A DNA stretch of 64,000 nucleotides, from positions 76,549,218 to 76,613,217 of the forward strand of contig NC_088099.1 in NCBI RefSeq assembly GCF_036370855.1. The letters run 5' to 3'. Below the pieces are notes generated by a model. The model worked only from the letters and a program-made list of their open reading frames with translations. It was not told the DNA's origin and ran no database searches. Numbering within the stretch: the first letter of the stretch is position 1; every line of letters begins with the position of its first letter. This document shows positions 1-13,300 of this stretch, one piece after another. The DNA is from Dromaius novaehollandiae. Taxonomy: Eukaryota > Chordata > Aves > Casuariiformes > Dromaiidae. The translations under genes and the position numbers were made by a program.

Positions 1-803
1 TCTACACGATAAGATCCAAATGTTACTTCAGTGAACACAAAGATATTATGACAGGTCATGAAGACTAACCCAGGTTTAGCACGAATATTTAATACAGAGA
101 CAGCAAAATATTTCACATGTGGGTGAGAAGAAAAACGACAGTCCACAACATAGTAATGAAAAGAGAAAACAGACTTTGGGAGTAATCTGCCTCACTCTAG
201 TCCTTTTCTTTAGTCTCATAGTAAGGTATATGTGACTTTACAAAGTACACTCCAGAGCCAGGCATTCACAGTGTCACCTCAACTTAGGGCTCAGGGGTGC
301 AGGGAAAAGAAGAGTTAAGCATGAACCACTGATAAACATCATGAACTGACAGACATTTCTCAGTACGTCATTTTGATTAACTAAATTATCCCTAACCATT
401 ATTTTATCTGCCTCTCCTGGAAATTCTAATGTTTTTTTAATATGCTCTTGCAGTAGAAACAATGAAGAATTTCTATCTTTGTATAGATCAATTAATCACT
501 TCAGGACTACCAGTGTGACTCAAATGAGCTTTTAAGTCAATTTTTAACAGGTTCATTCTGAACAACAGGATTAAAAAGTCTAAATATATTTCCCATGTGT
601 CTCTTTTTACATCGCAAAACTGAAAACTAGTAAAATATGCCCCATTACATACCTATCCCCCAGAACTGTTTACATTTTCTCATGTAACATCATATTAAAC
701 CCAGAGAGCAGCTTTGCTGTGACATTCTCCATTCATTCTGCTAAAGAGAAATGTAGTGTATCCATTTCTAAAAAAAAAAAAATAAATATAAATAAATAAA
801 TAA

Positions 804-855
<52 letters not shown>

Positions 856-1329
856 AAGTAAATAAAAAACACTAATCATAAAGCATTAAATTAACTGAAT
901 TGGCCTTAAATTTGTGTGAGGAAAAGTACATCCGTATTTTCATGCAACTGACCTGTATTTTCAGTGAATATTCTTTCTAAAGAGATAACATAAAAGTAAA
1001 CCTTTCTTTTTTGTGTGTGGGGGAAGAGGGTTTAAAAGGGCGACTACCTTTTAGCAGACATTGACATATTTGCCAAAATAACAGAATGTTTCTCTGCAAT
1101 ATACTAAGACAGAACAAATGCATTGAAAAAGCCTAAGCAAAATACTATGTTAACCTCTGTTATGTGCAAGTTTGTGTTCCATCTATATTTAACATATTAA
1201 AGGATTACACCCTACCTCCCTTACCCCTTGCAAAAACAAACACAGAATTAAATGCAGTCTCTTTCCTGAAAGCCAAGAGATGGAGATTCTTGAATCTGTT
1301 CATGGTTCCAGTTCAGCTGTTGTTACTTC
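1..1329 (-). other. Probable 3' UTR and downstream flank of the zinc-finger gene
   Basis: No further coding sequence is seen. I find no canonical AATAAA on the minus strand; an ATTAAA variant lies at 441-436, so the transcript end is uncertain. The stretch holds the 770-870 microsatellite. Confidence 0.4.
770..870. repeat. A-run, (AATA)n and (AT)n microsatellite
   Basis: A run of A, then AATA tetramers, then about 20 AT units (about 809-850) and an A-rich tail. It is probably polymorphic in length and would lie in the 3' UTR or flank of the zinc-finger gene. Confidence 0.95.
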
Positions 1330-1385
1330 TTAATCTTTTTCTCTAGTTTCTATTAGCACATTGACTAATGTCTGAATATTGAGTT
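1330..1385 (-). CDS. Zinc-finger gene, last coding exon 17
   Basis: 56 nt after a strong acceptor (cccctttctag), encoding (K)[17 protein letters not shown] and TAA at 1332-1330. The sequence continues the leucine-rich pattern of the end of exon 16 (..[13 protein letters not shown]), which supports splicing over read-through. Confidence 0.82.
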
Positions 1386-4300
1386 CTAGAAAGGGGAGAC
1401 AAAAACATTTTGAAGTTACTTCACATAATACAGCATATAACATGTTCAAATCAAAGTTTTACCGTTAACAAGCCTTCCTAATTCTAGCAGAGTAAGCACA
1501 GTTTGCCTTTGTCAAAAATCACATCCAATGACAGCTATCCTATGGCATGCGCCACACCTCTTCAAATATTTTATAAATCCATTTCCAAAGAAGAATCCTT
1601 TAGTTTGAATAGTAAATCACTGTTCTTAACATTAAGGAATATTTTTGTGCTAATGGGAAAAAAAAATGTCACATAATAAACCAGCTTTTGGGTAATGCTT
1701 CCATTTTGTTATCCCTATGTTTTTGATCCATTTTGAGTAATCTCATCTACTATTAGGCCATCCACAGTTGATTATGCATGCATTCCAATACATATTTTTT
1801 TCTTTATGCTCATACACCTTCTCCCTACAGTTCCCACCCCAACAGTACAAACTCCCTGACCCTGAAATAACTGGCTCAGGATATCACATGCTAGACAGCA
1901 AGATGACACAGGAAAAACCTTTCAGTCCAAGAAAGGTGTATTCATGCTATCAGATTCTTCATCCCACTCACAACTGTATTTAGTGGTCAGGACACAAAGT
2001 CTCTTAAGAGAAGCAATTAGTGCCATTCTTCAATTGATATAGATGCTGACGGAAATGAACTCTACTCTGAAGCAAGCATACTGTCTCTGAAGCACACAAA
2101 CCACTGCTTATTCTAAGCAACTAACTTCCTATTAACAACTTTTGATATAACTCATTTTACATGAGAACTAATCACAATCTTACTTTGAAGTGCTGGATAA
2201 TATGGAGTCAATTGTTTCAGCATCCTGGTCATTGTAGGTAAATCCTTTCCTCGTAGTCTATTCAAAATGTTGGGAGTAAGACCAGCAGCATCTTCATCAA
2301 ACATCTTATCCGAGCTTCGGCACTGTTGGTAATCTCCGTATGAACAACTCCCAGAAAAGTAATAATGATGTGAACTCCAATCACTTCTGTAGTCTGACTT
2401 CTGATGCCTAAATTCCAGACACCTAGATTCCTGGTTCCACCTGGAGCTACCTCTTCCTGAAGAAGCAGAATTTGCAGAAAATATGCACGTATTCCTAGAC
2501 TCATCACCCTTGTAAGAAAAGCTTTGTGAAGGATAGTTTGTTGAGTATCTCCCAGATAAAGCATATGGGGCAGAAGAACTGGGATAGCAAAATCCTTGAT
2601 CACTTATATTCCTTGCTTTTGTATATGCTTGTTGATTCCTCCAATTTATACTTTCCCCACCATATAACATTCTGACAGGGAGATTACTTCCTCGCACATC
2701 ACTGGATATATATTCTTCTGAATACTCACTCACTGAATTTGTCTCATAGGTAGACGTTCCACCAGCTGAATTACTGTCAGAAGCAGATCTGCTGCACTGT
2801 CTCAGCCATTTTTTGACACCACTGGGAGGACTTCCAGCCTGAAGAGCGAAAGAGTCACTAAGTGCAGACATGACTTCAAAATCATTAGGTCTTAGTCCAC
2901 AGGAAGATGAACCATCATCTGTTTGGTAACTGTATGAGTTAGCAGGAGCAAATGAAGCATTTGCAGTACACTGTTCATACTGAGACAAAAAAGCTTGATT
3001 CCAGTTAGAGTTTCCTGAGAGAAAATGAAATAAAAAGGGCACTAAAAATTAGTAAAATATTAAATTACTATCTGAAAAGGCAATTGCTCTGAGGTTTCAT
3101 GAAGTGTTCTTCTCCTGCTTCCTTTATGTCTCACCCAAGTCTTGCAGCTTGTCATCCAACAGTCCTCATGTTAAACAGGTTAGAAAAGTTTTTCAGAGAG
3201 GTGCTCTTCTGAATCATTTTCATATCATCCCAGACTTCATGAGACTGAATGTAACCAGAAAAGTTTGTGTGGGTTTGTTTTTAATTTTTTCTAAATTTAT
3301 TAAATACCACCAGGGCAACTGTTTTGCAAAAGAAACTTAATTCAGTATAAGCCCCTTTTTGTCTGAGTATAAGGTGCTGAATGCATACCTAGTGGGTTAG
3401 CAAACATCAGGCTTCCTTCCTTCACTGGATTTGTAAAGCTGAATAAAATTAAAAATAATAGAATGGAAACGACTGACTAATTAAATCACTTGAACTTATA
3501 AATCATGTGAATTCCACCATATTTTGTTTTACTGTGGAAGCATCTTAAAAAAAAACAAAAAAATCAACCAGTGGAATTATCATTTGAAGACCTCTCGGGG
3601 ATTAGGATATAATAAGCACAATACTAATTAGGAATACTATAATAAGCACAATTGTGAATAGTTAAGTTAGCATGACTTATGAAGTTGACATCTTTTGACT
3701 GACACATGGTGGTAGCACATGTACACTCCATACACCACAGATATGACATAAAATGGGTTAGCTTAAAATCACATGACTTCATTACACTGAGGAAGAAAAC
3801 AAGCACTGAATCAGCTCTGCAGTTTGCAGGAAAAACAAACAGAAAGACTTTACAAAACTTAAAGTTCATAAATCCTTTAGAGAGAGACTCAAGAAAAATC
3901 TACCACAAGCTCTACTTTTGCAGCTCACCCTAAAGTCCTTTCTTATCAAACTTCTTTTTATCCTGAGTTGCAAGGGGTAGAAAAAAATGCTTAAGGCAAC
4001 CAGCAGTCTAACGAAACAAGCTAAAAATCTCTCTCATTTTACCCCTTAGCATTTCTGTCAGAGGTATTTACTCTCAATGACAAGATACTCCTCTGAAGAC
4101 AGCTTGACACACCAGCCTTCAAAACTGAAACTAGGAGGATGTTACTGCTTGGATTTGCAATAACCTCTACTACCGTGATAATGTTCATTGAGACAGAAGT
4201 GTTAGACAGTCAAGGTCAAAGTCACTAAGGCTGTAGAAAATGGTAAACTGAACTGACCCAGAAGACAGAGGCATACAGTACTCTAGCAAAGCAGCACCGT

Positions 4301-7300
4301 GGCTGGCCATAAATGTAAATTCTCACATAATCTGTGCAGTGTTAAGAGTAGACTTAAACTAGTAGAACAAAGTGCCTAAATTACCTCTGGATTTTCCATA
4401 TGGCTTATAGTGGTTTTGGATGCTTTTCCTTGATGGAAATTCACTTTCAGATATTGACATCAGTGGCCTCAGACTATTAGCATAATTAACCTAGAGAATG
4501 CAAAAGGTCAGAATGTCTGTTTTTAAACTCAAGTCTTGAGTGCTAAAGAAAAAAAACCAACAACACATACACACACAAGTTCCCCATAGAAAGTTATTAA
4601 AGCTTTATCAACAATGCAATTTTAGGTGACACTAAACCCCATGAAAGATGCTTTGCTCTGTTGTTCACAGTCACTACTTTAAGCCACAATATAGTAAACT
4701 GGTATATATGCAAAACCGGTCTCTAGCTAAGGAATGCAAAACAGAAGGCCCAACTGTTGCCTAGGATTAAGCTATCAAACGATTTTTAACTAGCTCATAA
4801 GAACTGTATTATATTCACCTGTCAAAATGTGGCACATACAGGAAACATGAAAACCAAAAAGATCCATGTCCACAGTTTAGCCACTGATAATTCATTCTGG
4901 TTTCAGCCAGCCTCCAGCCCCTTTTTTGTGAACCTTCATCAAGGTTCTCCCATTTTCAAATCCAGAACGAGTTCTCAGACCTTAAACAATTTTAAGAAAA
5001 TTCAGACTGGACACTTTCATGCTTTCTGTACTGTTTTCCAGAGGTGTGGCCTGTTATACTTGAAATCTACCAGGATACTTCAGTTTATATTGTAGATAAG
5101 AAAACTTGTCTGGAAAAAAAAAAAGTAGTTTTCACCAAACATTGTGATATTAACAATAAAAACAAAGTATTTTTTCTATATAAAAGTCAATGCCAAACTG
5201 CTAATCTTGTAGCAAGAAGTTGTAAAAGTTACATTTGCATTCAAGCTGAAGTCATTTAACAAGTCAGCAGAGTCCTGGTAACTGTCTATGAGTATACTTT
5301 AGCTAGCAACAAACACATGATAATTCGAAACTGTAGCTCTCAAAAAGGTGGTAGCATTTGCAGCAGTTCAAGAATAGAGACAGTTATTGTAGCTCAGCTG
5401 GCACAGAATAATTTATTGACACCTAGGAAATCAGTCTGAAATCTTTCAGAAAAGTGCATGCTGAATTCTGTGAATCACTAGCTGTCAGAGGCCATTAGTC
5501 ACTTTGTGCAGATTTTGCTTCTTCTCCACACCTTTTTTTGTTTGTTGTTCCTACAGCTATTAAATTTTTATGCAGAGAGGCTATGGAGGTTATAAGAGCC
5601 AACAGAAAGACAGGAACAGCTTGTCTATCTCAGTCTTAACAGATTAAAGCTCTCCAGTGGGGATAGGTAAGAAAGAGTTATCCAGACATTCACAAAAGAA
5701 AAGTGGTACATCCAAATTTAATAGAGCTATCAAGCAAGGGATCAGCTGCAAAAGAAGGATGACAAACAGACACCATGAAGCAAAATGGAGTCCAGAACAA
5801 GGGGGGGAAACACATGCAGAAGAAAACAAAACAGATGGGAGGTGATGAAGAACTTTAACAGAAGTGTGCAGTGCAATTAATGTATGTGATACTTCGAAAT
5901 CAGAAAATAATTTTAAGCATATTTAACTGGGGGCTTTTGACCTATGTCTGAACTGCTACCGTTTGACAGGTTGTTAATACAGTTAGTTCAACCACTCCTT
6001 TCTTCCCCATGGCAAAACCACTACAACTCTGGTCAAGAATAAGATACTTACTGCTGCTTTCTTTTCACAAAAGGCCTTCAAAGCTTCTGTGAGTTCCTGC
6101 GTAATATGAACGACAAGTGTGGCTTCCGAGCCTGAAGTGATGTGAAAAGTCTCCTGTTGAATTGAAAAACATGGTAAGCGTCATGCACAAACGGATCAAA
6201 GTTATACAATGATTTTGTTATCACCAATTAATTTATATTATAACAAAATATACGTACACATATATGAACAAATAAAATTGTGAACGCAAAACAGGGGAGC
6301 CCAATAAGAGGTAAACCGTAACAGTTGATGTCTGTGCCAATCTCATACTGTCAATCACGAGCATTCTGTTGCACACGGAGAAAGGGATGAGTCCTAAATT
6401 TACATTGTATATGTGGAAAACTGACTAAAAAGTAAGCTTCAGCACCTTCAAATGCCTTTGACCTCCCTACTTTAGTAGCAACAAGATGAAAGTTGCCACT
6501 ATAATCTTCCCATTCGTAATTTTGGGAAGCAGAGATATCAAAGATATTTATATAATTGTACAAAACATAAAACAATCATAGTTATCTGTCTTCCTAATAT
6601 TCAATCAAAGAGAATGATTAATAAGTATATGAAGTTGAAAGTGGCAACAGTAAGTTTCAGGAACAGAGGTAGTTTTATTCCACAAGGAAAAACTGTGAGT
6701 CCTGTCCATCAGATAAAGTGTCTACCAAACATATTCTGGTGGTTTGTTGATTATCCTGCACTGCAAAAACTTGCTTTTTCTATATCTCTTCCTAAAGTCA
6801 CAAGTACAAGTGAAGTACACAAGTCAAGTGACACACCACAGAATATTAACAAAAAAAACCCAACAAAACAAAAAGTTGGATGGTGACGAAGTGCACTTAA
6901 CAAATCAAAACATTCTACATGTGATTTAAGAATAGAAACAATTCATATTCAAATTAAATTTTGCAATTGCCTTATGTACAAAATTTAAAGAAACAAGTCT
7001 TACATGGAATAAAATGGCAAAGACAAATGGACAGATTTTCACAATATAAATCTAAAAGACAAAGCAAGCCTTACTATACTACTGCTAAAAGCAACTGAAC
7101 TGACGAAACTTCTCTACTCCAGCAGCAGCAACTGTGCTCTAGTATCATCCAGTTTCACCTGGCTGTCCAGTTTTGCAACAGCAGCACTAGTTACAGCACC
7201 ACAGGCAGCAAGATTGGAATAGCTCCTGTCACTCAGCATGTCAACAATCCCATTAGATAGCGGCAGCAGACAGCAGTACTGCTGTTGCTCAAGTGTCAAA

Positions 7301-10300
7301 TGTTATGCTATAGCTGCACTAGCTTTTCAAAGAGCAAAGTCCATAAAAATATGACTTAGAAATTAATGTTGTCTTCAAATGAGTTTGATCAGTAATGACT
7401 CCTTCACAGGTTCACTGCTTCATACCAGTAAAACTGCACAAATGTTAAAACTTACCAAATTCTGATCACAATTATTTTACCTACATACCAAGAACTCTAG
7501 AGCTTTCTGTTTCCGAATGGGATCATTCTGTAGGAACACAGGAAGATGAAGAAAAATTCAAAGACTTAATACCACACAGTATGTGTTGCGTCATTTTGTA
7601 CAAAATAAGAGTTTTTAATCTTTTATCCAACAACAAAAGCAACACAGAGAAAAGATAGTATTTTTAGGTCACAGCAGTCAACATATAATCTTAGGCCCTC
7701 AGCAGATAGCAATTAGGCAACGGTTACTACAAATACAACCACATTACTTCCATTATTGGGAAGAACACATTTCACTTCTAAGCTATACAAATTAATACAA
7801 CAACGTTATAGATAAGCATACTGAGGCTGGGGGTATTTAAAACTTCTACAATATCACAGTGGCAGCTAGATTAAGATTCTTGAATTCTCTTCCTTGAATC
7901 GACTTTGGACAACTGGGCAGCCAGTCACAGATACACAGAGAAACTACAATTGCAAGGTCAAATAACACGTGTCTGTTTTGATATGTGCTGCCTGGACATG
8001 CTTTTTAAGAGGTTGACATTTTGAAGTGCTGAAATACTCTAAAGGCATGGAGGACTGAATCACTCCCAGAGAAACAAGTCAAAAACATTATGCTTTACAG
8101 CATTATGATATAAAAATCTGTTACTTCAAGGCATGCTTTAAGTCCTAAAGCAAGAATGCACTTCAACACCTAGCAAAGAAAGAACCAGTGATGCAAGAGA
8201 ATTATAAATTGATGTTTTCAGAGCACAGCAGCTACTTCTGTCCTACCAGCTTTTCAGTACATCTGAAAAAGAGACAGCCATACTATACATAGCCATCTTC
8301 CCAGGAATCTAGACATCTGAGGCAGTGAAATACCTTTACAAGGCAAAACAAACAGCTCTGGACAGCACATTAGAACAAAATAAAGGTGCACTGGTCAAAC
8401 CGAAATAGATTGCAAAAAATCTCATTAAACTTAATTTAAACCAGGACATGTTTGCACACAGCAATTCATATATTTAGCTAAAAGCTGGAGTTAGAATGGC
8501 CTTAACTCTCAAACAAGCTTGAAAAGCAATGGTTTGGTTGAAACCAAGCCACAGTACAAAGACAATGTCTGATATAACTCTGATGTCTGATAAACTTGAG
8601 AAATATTTCCCACTACAGGCACATCTTTCAAATGTTAAGATAGTAGGAGAGCCAAGGAAAGTCTCTGTTTCAAAAAGATATTCAAACTAGTGAAACCGGC
8701 TGTAAAACAACCAAATGTAGCAAGCCTGAGGTCATGCACATTGCCAAACTATGTCTTCATTAGAAAGGAAAGTTTTATAAAGGCTGATTCAACTCAGCAT
8801 GCCCCAAATAGATGTGATGTTGCATATTTGCCTTGTGCTCCTGCCAGTCACCACTGAGGGTCTTGCCACAATTACTAATCTGCAATTCAGCTACCCGGCC
8901 GAATCATATTTAGTCCCATCTAAATAAAGATAGCAATAGTCTGGAGGTTTCCAGACAAGACAAATCGCAACTTTATGTAACAACCCACTAAGGTTCTTCC
9001 ATTGGTCATTATTTCTGCTGCATGAAAGCCCTATTGGCAGGTATCCTTGTTGGGCTTCTTTTCTGTTTTCTGTCTTGAACACTGCCAATTCCCTCCATAC
9101 CTGAAAGAGCCATCTTTTCTAGGCTTTCCTTACTCAGGTCCAACCTTATCTTAAAAAAAGCCAGGCACCAACTTCCAGCTAGCATAGCATCTGACCAGCC
9201 TGAGGCCTGAAAGAGCAACTCATTACTACAGTACACATCAGATTGCAAAGTACCTCTCTGGCACCAAGATAAAGATAAAACAGTTCTCTATATTCATACC
9301 CAGTGCTGTTTGGGACGGACACTACAGAGACTATTTGGGGCTTTGAGTTAGAATAAAAAAGGATTTTTAATCTTTAGACATATCAGAAGATTTAAAGCAA
9401 ATTCTCAGCATAAAACACTTGATCTGAAAACAGGCAACACAGAAGTGGAGCGTGCAGCTTAATGTGGGCTTTAGCTGGCCTGCAAACATTTACGTCTCAG
9501 GCTCCCAGTCATTTTGAACTGGAATTATGAAAGCTCAAATTGCAATATTCACTCCCCCTGTGCTGAAATAAACACAAAGGTCAGATATTAGCTCAGATAT
9601 TTTGCTTCCTAAAATGGGATTAATAAAATGGGAAATAAAGCCAAAGACTAAAAGTTATTCAGAAAAAAGAAGAGGACCACAAGGAAACTGCTACAATATA
9701 TGACATTTGCAGAATTACTACCTGCTACATACCTCACGCTTATAATCATCTTCCCACCTTAAAAAGAAATGAAAATATTAAGATGCATTCTAAAGGTAGG
9801 TTTATTCATAAGCATCTAAGATCAAAATATTTCAATTTTCAAATTTACATCACTTCCCAATATAAGATTTTTTTTTTAATATGGCATATCTAAAATACTA
9901 TATTTCTAAAGGTCCTTATTCTGACTAACTTTTAAAGAGATCAGTAGTACCGATGAGCTTCTTTACATACAAGCTAAAGAAGATGACTAAAGTAATGGTG
10001 ATTTTTTCTCCCTATAAGGACAAGGGTGCCAACTTACTGTTTTCTTTGGGATGTCATTGCCTATGTAACACTTTGAAATTTAAACCACAATTTCTTTGTG
10101 CATGCATGCATCAGACTGCTATTGAACTGCATAACCAGTGCAATAGTTCTGAAAGCCATAGCTACTCAAAAATTGAATAAGAAATTTTACTTCAGGTTAG
10201 TTTCTGACAGAAAGACGAGAACAATTTATACAAAAGGAAGAAGTATAGTGGAAAGACAACAAAAACTCGTTTCCTCATACGTGGCAATGTTTTGTCACGG

Positions 10301-13300
10301 AAAAGATCTATTTAGTAAGTAAGGTGATCTCATAACAAAAAAAAAAAACCCTCTTGATCCCCTTGTGTGGGTTGTTTCCTCACCTTGCTTTCTTCTTTGA
10401 TAGGGCTAGAAAATTAAAAAGAATTATTAGCAACATCATAGGGGTTTCTACCATATTACTGCAATAGAAGTATTAAACAGAACAATTACTGGCCCTAAAG
10501 TGGCTGTAGTTTTTTAAAGGATGGGATTCAGTAGCCAATACCTAGGCACATAGTGCCATTTCAGATGCCATATGGCATCCATGATGAAAGGCCTATGGGA
10601 GACCTGCGCCTTTACAGCTATGCAGTATATACATTAGAGCATTTAGGCAACTGTATAACATATACATATAACATGTATAACAAGTTAGGCAACATGTATC
10701 CATACAGACACAAGTCAGTATGGATTGAACTTAGGTGGGCATGTCTCCTACATGCAAAAAGTGAAAAGCTTTTTTTCTTTTTTTACTGCCAACTCATCAG
10801 TGTTCCTCAATGCAGCATATGTTCTAGCCCTCCAACAGGTTATGAAGACTACAATGACTAATAATCTCTCTTGCCAGCACAAGACTGTAACCATGAAGAA
10901 GCAGCATAAGCTCCATAAAACAAGGAAGTCTGAATGACAGTAGTTATGCCTCAGAGGATCAGATATTGCATGATCACTATTTCTTAAGTACTTATCAGCA
11001 CATATGTTCCAGGATAACCAACAGGACAAATAACAACTCTCAAGACAAATGACATCTTTGCCCTACAATCTGTGGCTGAAATGTTTGTGTTGTGTATCAA
11101 TCACCTAATGTTGAACAAATGCTGATCAGCTGCAACTCTTGTTTAGCTCTTCTTAGCTACACTGCAGGTCTCAAAATTTCAAGTGTAGGGAGAGAAACTG
11201 ATGGCCATCATTTCACAGAAGAGATCCAATGAAGTAAAAACGATGGAAATGTGGGATGAAAGGGACATCTGCAGCTAGAACCACAGAATCATTACAAAGT
11301 TGAGGTTGGAAGGGACCTCTGGAGGTCATCTAGTTCAGCCTGAGAAGTAAGAGAAAAGTACTGTAAAGGTGATAAGCAGAACACCCAACAGAAATCAGAC
11401 TATTAACTGTAAAATAAGAACACTGAAAATTAGAATGATTAGAATTATACAATTTGTGCTGTCTTTCTAGTAAACCTCCAAAATTCTCCCCATTTTAAAA
11501 GATGGGTGGAGACAAGGTGGTCAGTGGTCATCAGTGGTTGGACTCCTCACCTTACTCAAGCTAACCACTGAGGTTCTGCTAACTTTGACAAAAACTAGCT
11601 TCAGTATTAGATCAGGCTGTTCATGCCCTTGTGTCCAGTTGAGTTTTGTAAGTCTTCAAGAATGGTGATTTCCCACCTTTCCAGGCAGGCAGTTCAAGTG
11701 CTAGGCCACTCATTATGCTCATGATTTTTTTTTTTTTCCATGTTCAATTAATTTCCTTTATTGCAACCTGTGAATGTTGCCTTTTGTCTTTTCTATGCAT
11801 ACCTTCAAGAAGTCTGGCTCCTTCTCTGTAGCCACCCTTTAGGTAGTAGGAGACAGCAATTAGATCCCTTCCTCAGCCACTGCCTTCTCCAGGTTAGTAA
11901 GACAGAAGTTCCCTCAGCCTCTTCCTACATCATATGCTCCAGTCTCTTCATGCTATTTCTACCTGGCGAGTCCTCTGCTGATTCTTTCCTCACCCAAATT
12001 TCATGTGCATGCAGGATGGTATTTCAGAAGCAGCCTTGTAAGTCCTGAGCAGAAAAGGAAAAAGCCTACAACCTTCCCTCAACCTACTGACTATGCTCAT
12101 GCTAATGTAGTCTAGTATGACGCTAGCTTTCATTACAGCAAGGGCAAATTGCTGATACATATTCATATTATTGTATATCAAAATCTGCAGGTTCCTATCT
12201 GAAGATTTGCTCCCTAGCCCATCAGTATCCAGCCTGTATCCAGCGGAAGGTTGCTCCATCCCAAGTGTAGGACTTCACATTTGTCTGTGCTGAACTTCAG
12301 GAGGTTCCTGTCAGCCCATATCACCAGCTTGCTGAGGTCCCTCTGAATGGCGTTCTCGCCCTGCACCATGTATCAGGCTTTCCCCCTAAGCTGATGCCAT
12401 CTGCAAATTTGACAGTCATATATTCCATCACATTATCCAAGTCGTTAACTGTCTTCAGTAAATCCACATGGGCTGCTCCCACTCATCCTTCTTGTCCTTC
12501 ATGCACCAGTAAATGACCTCCGTGAGGGCCTGCCTCAATCTTCCCAGGGTCTGGGTCAGCCTGTAGTTCCCTGGATCCTCCTTCTTCGCTTTCTGAAGAT
12601 AAGCATGACATTTGCTTTTTTCAAGTCATCAGGGAACTCCTTTGATCAGCATGACCTTCCAAAGAATGTAGAGAGCAGCCAGCTCCCTCAACACCAGATA
12701 CATCCCATCTTGTTCCACAGTCTTGTACATGTTCAGTTTGTTACTCCCTAAACTGATTTTCCTCTACAACACATAATAATATTCTCCCCTAAACTCTGCA
12801 ATGACACAAAGAGACCTGGGAGCAGAGCTTACCAGTAAAGACCAAAGCAAAATAGGCAAATATCTCAGCCTTTTCCATGCCTATCACAAGGTTATCTGCT
12901 CTACTCAGCAGGGGGTCCACATTTCCCTTTTGCTGCTGTTATATTAGGGGACTGGAGCATCTCTCCTATGAGGAAATGCTGAGAGAGCTAGGCCTGTTTA
13001 GCCTGGAGAAGAGAAGACTGAGATGTTATTAACATATACAAATATCTTAAGGGAGGGTGTCAAGAGGATGGGGCCAGACTATTTTCAGTGGTGCTCAGCG
13101 ACAGGACAAGAGGCAATAGGCACGAACTGAAACACAGGAAGTTCTATCTGAAGAAAAACTTCTTTACTTCAAGGGTGACAGAGCACTGGAACAGGTCGCC
13201 CAGAGAGGTAGTGCAGTCTCCTTCTCTGGAAATATTCAAAACCCACCTGGACGCAATGCTGTGCAACATGCTCTAGGTGACCCTGTTTGAGCAGAGGAGT

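Larger units (their letters stand above)
3015..10383 (-). other. Introns 11-15 of the zinc-finger gene
   Basis: Apart from exons at 4385-4490, 6052-6153, 7489-7527 and 9733-9757, this is AT-rich intron. The open frames of 60-100 codons here have no splice support or recognisable domains. I see no repeat family. Confidence 0.7.

Noticed and set aside
2262-2603. Second minus-strand frame of 113 codons inside exon 16
   Set aside because: Shadow of the exon 16 frame; low-complexity Ser codons keep other frames open.
13088-13276. 62-codon plus-strand frame
   Set aside because: It is the degenerate CR1 reverse-transcriptase tail, not a host gene.
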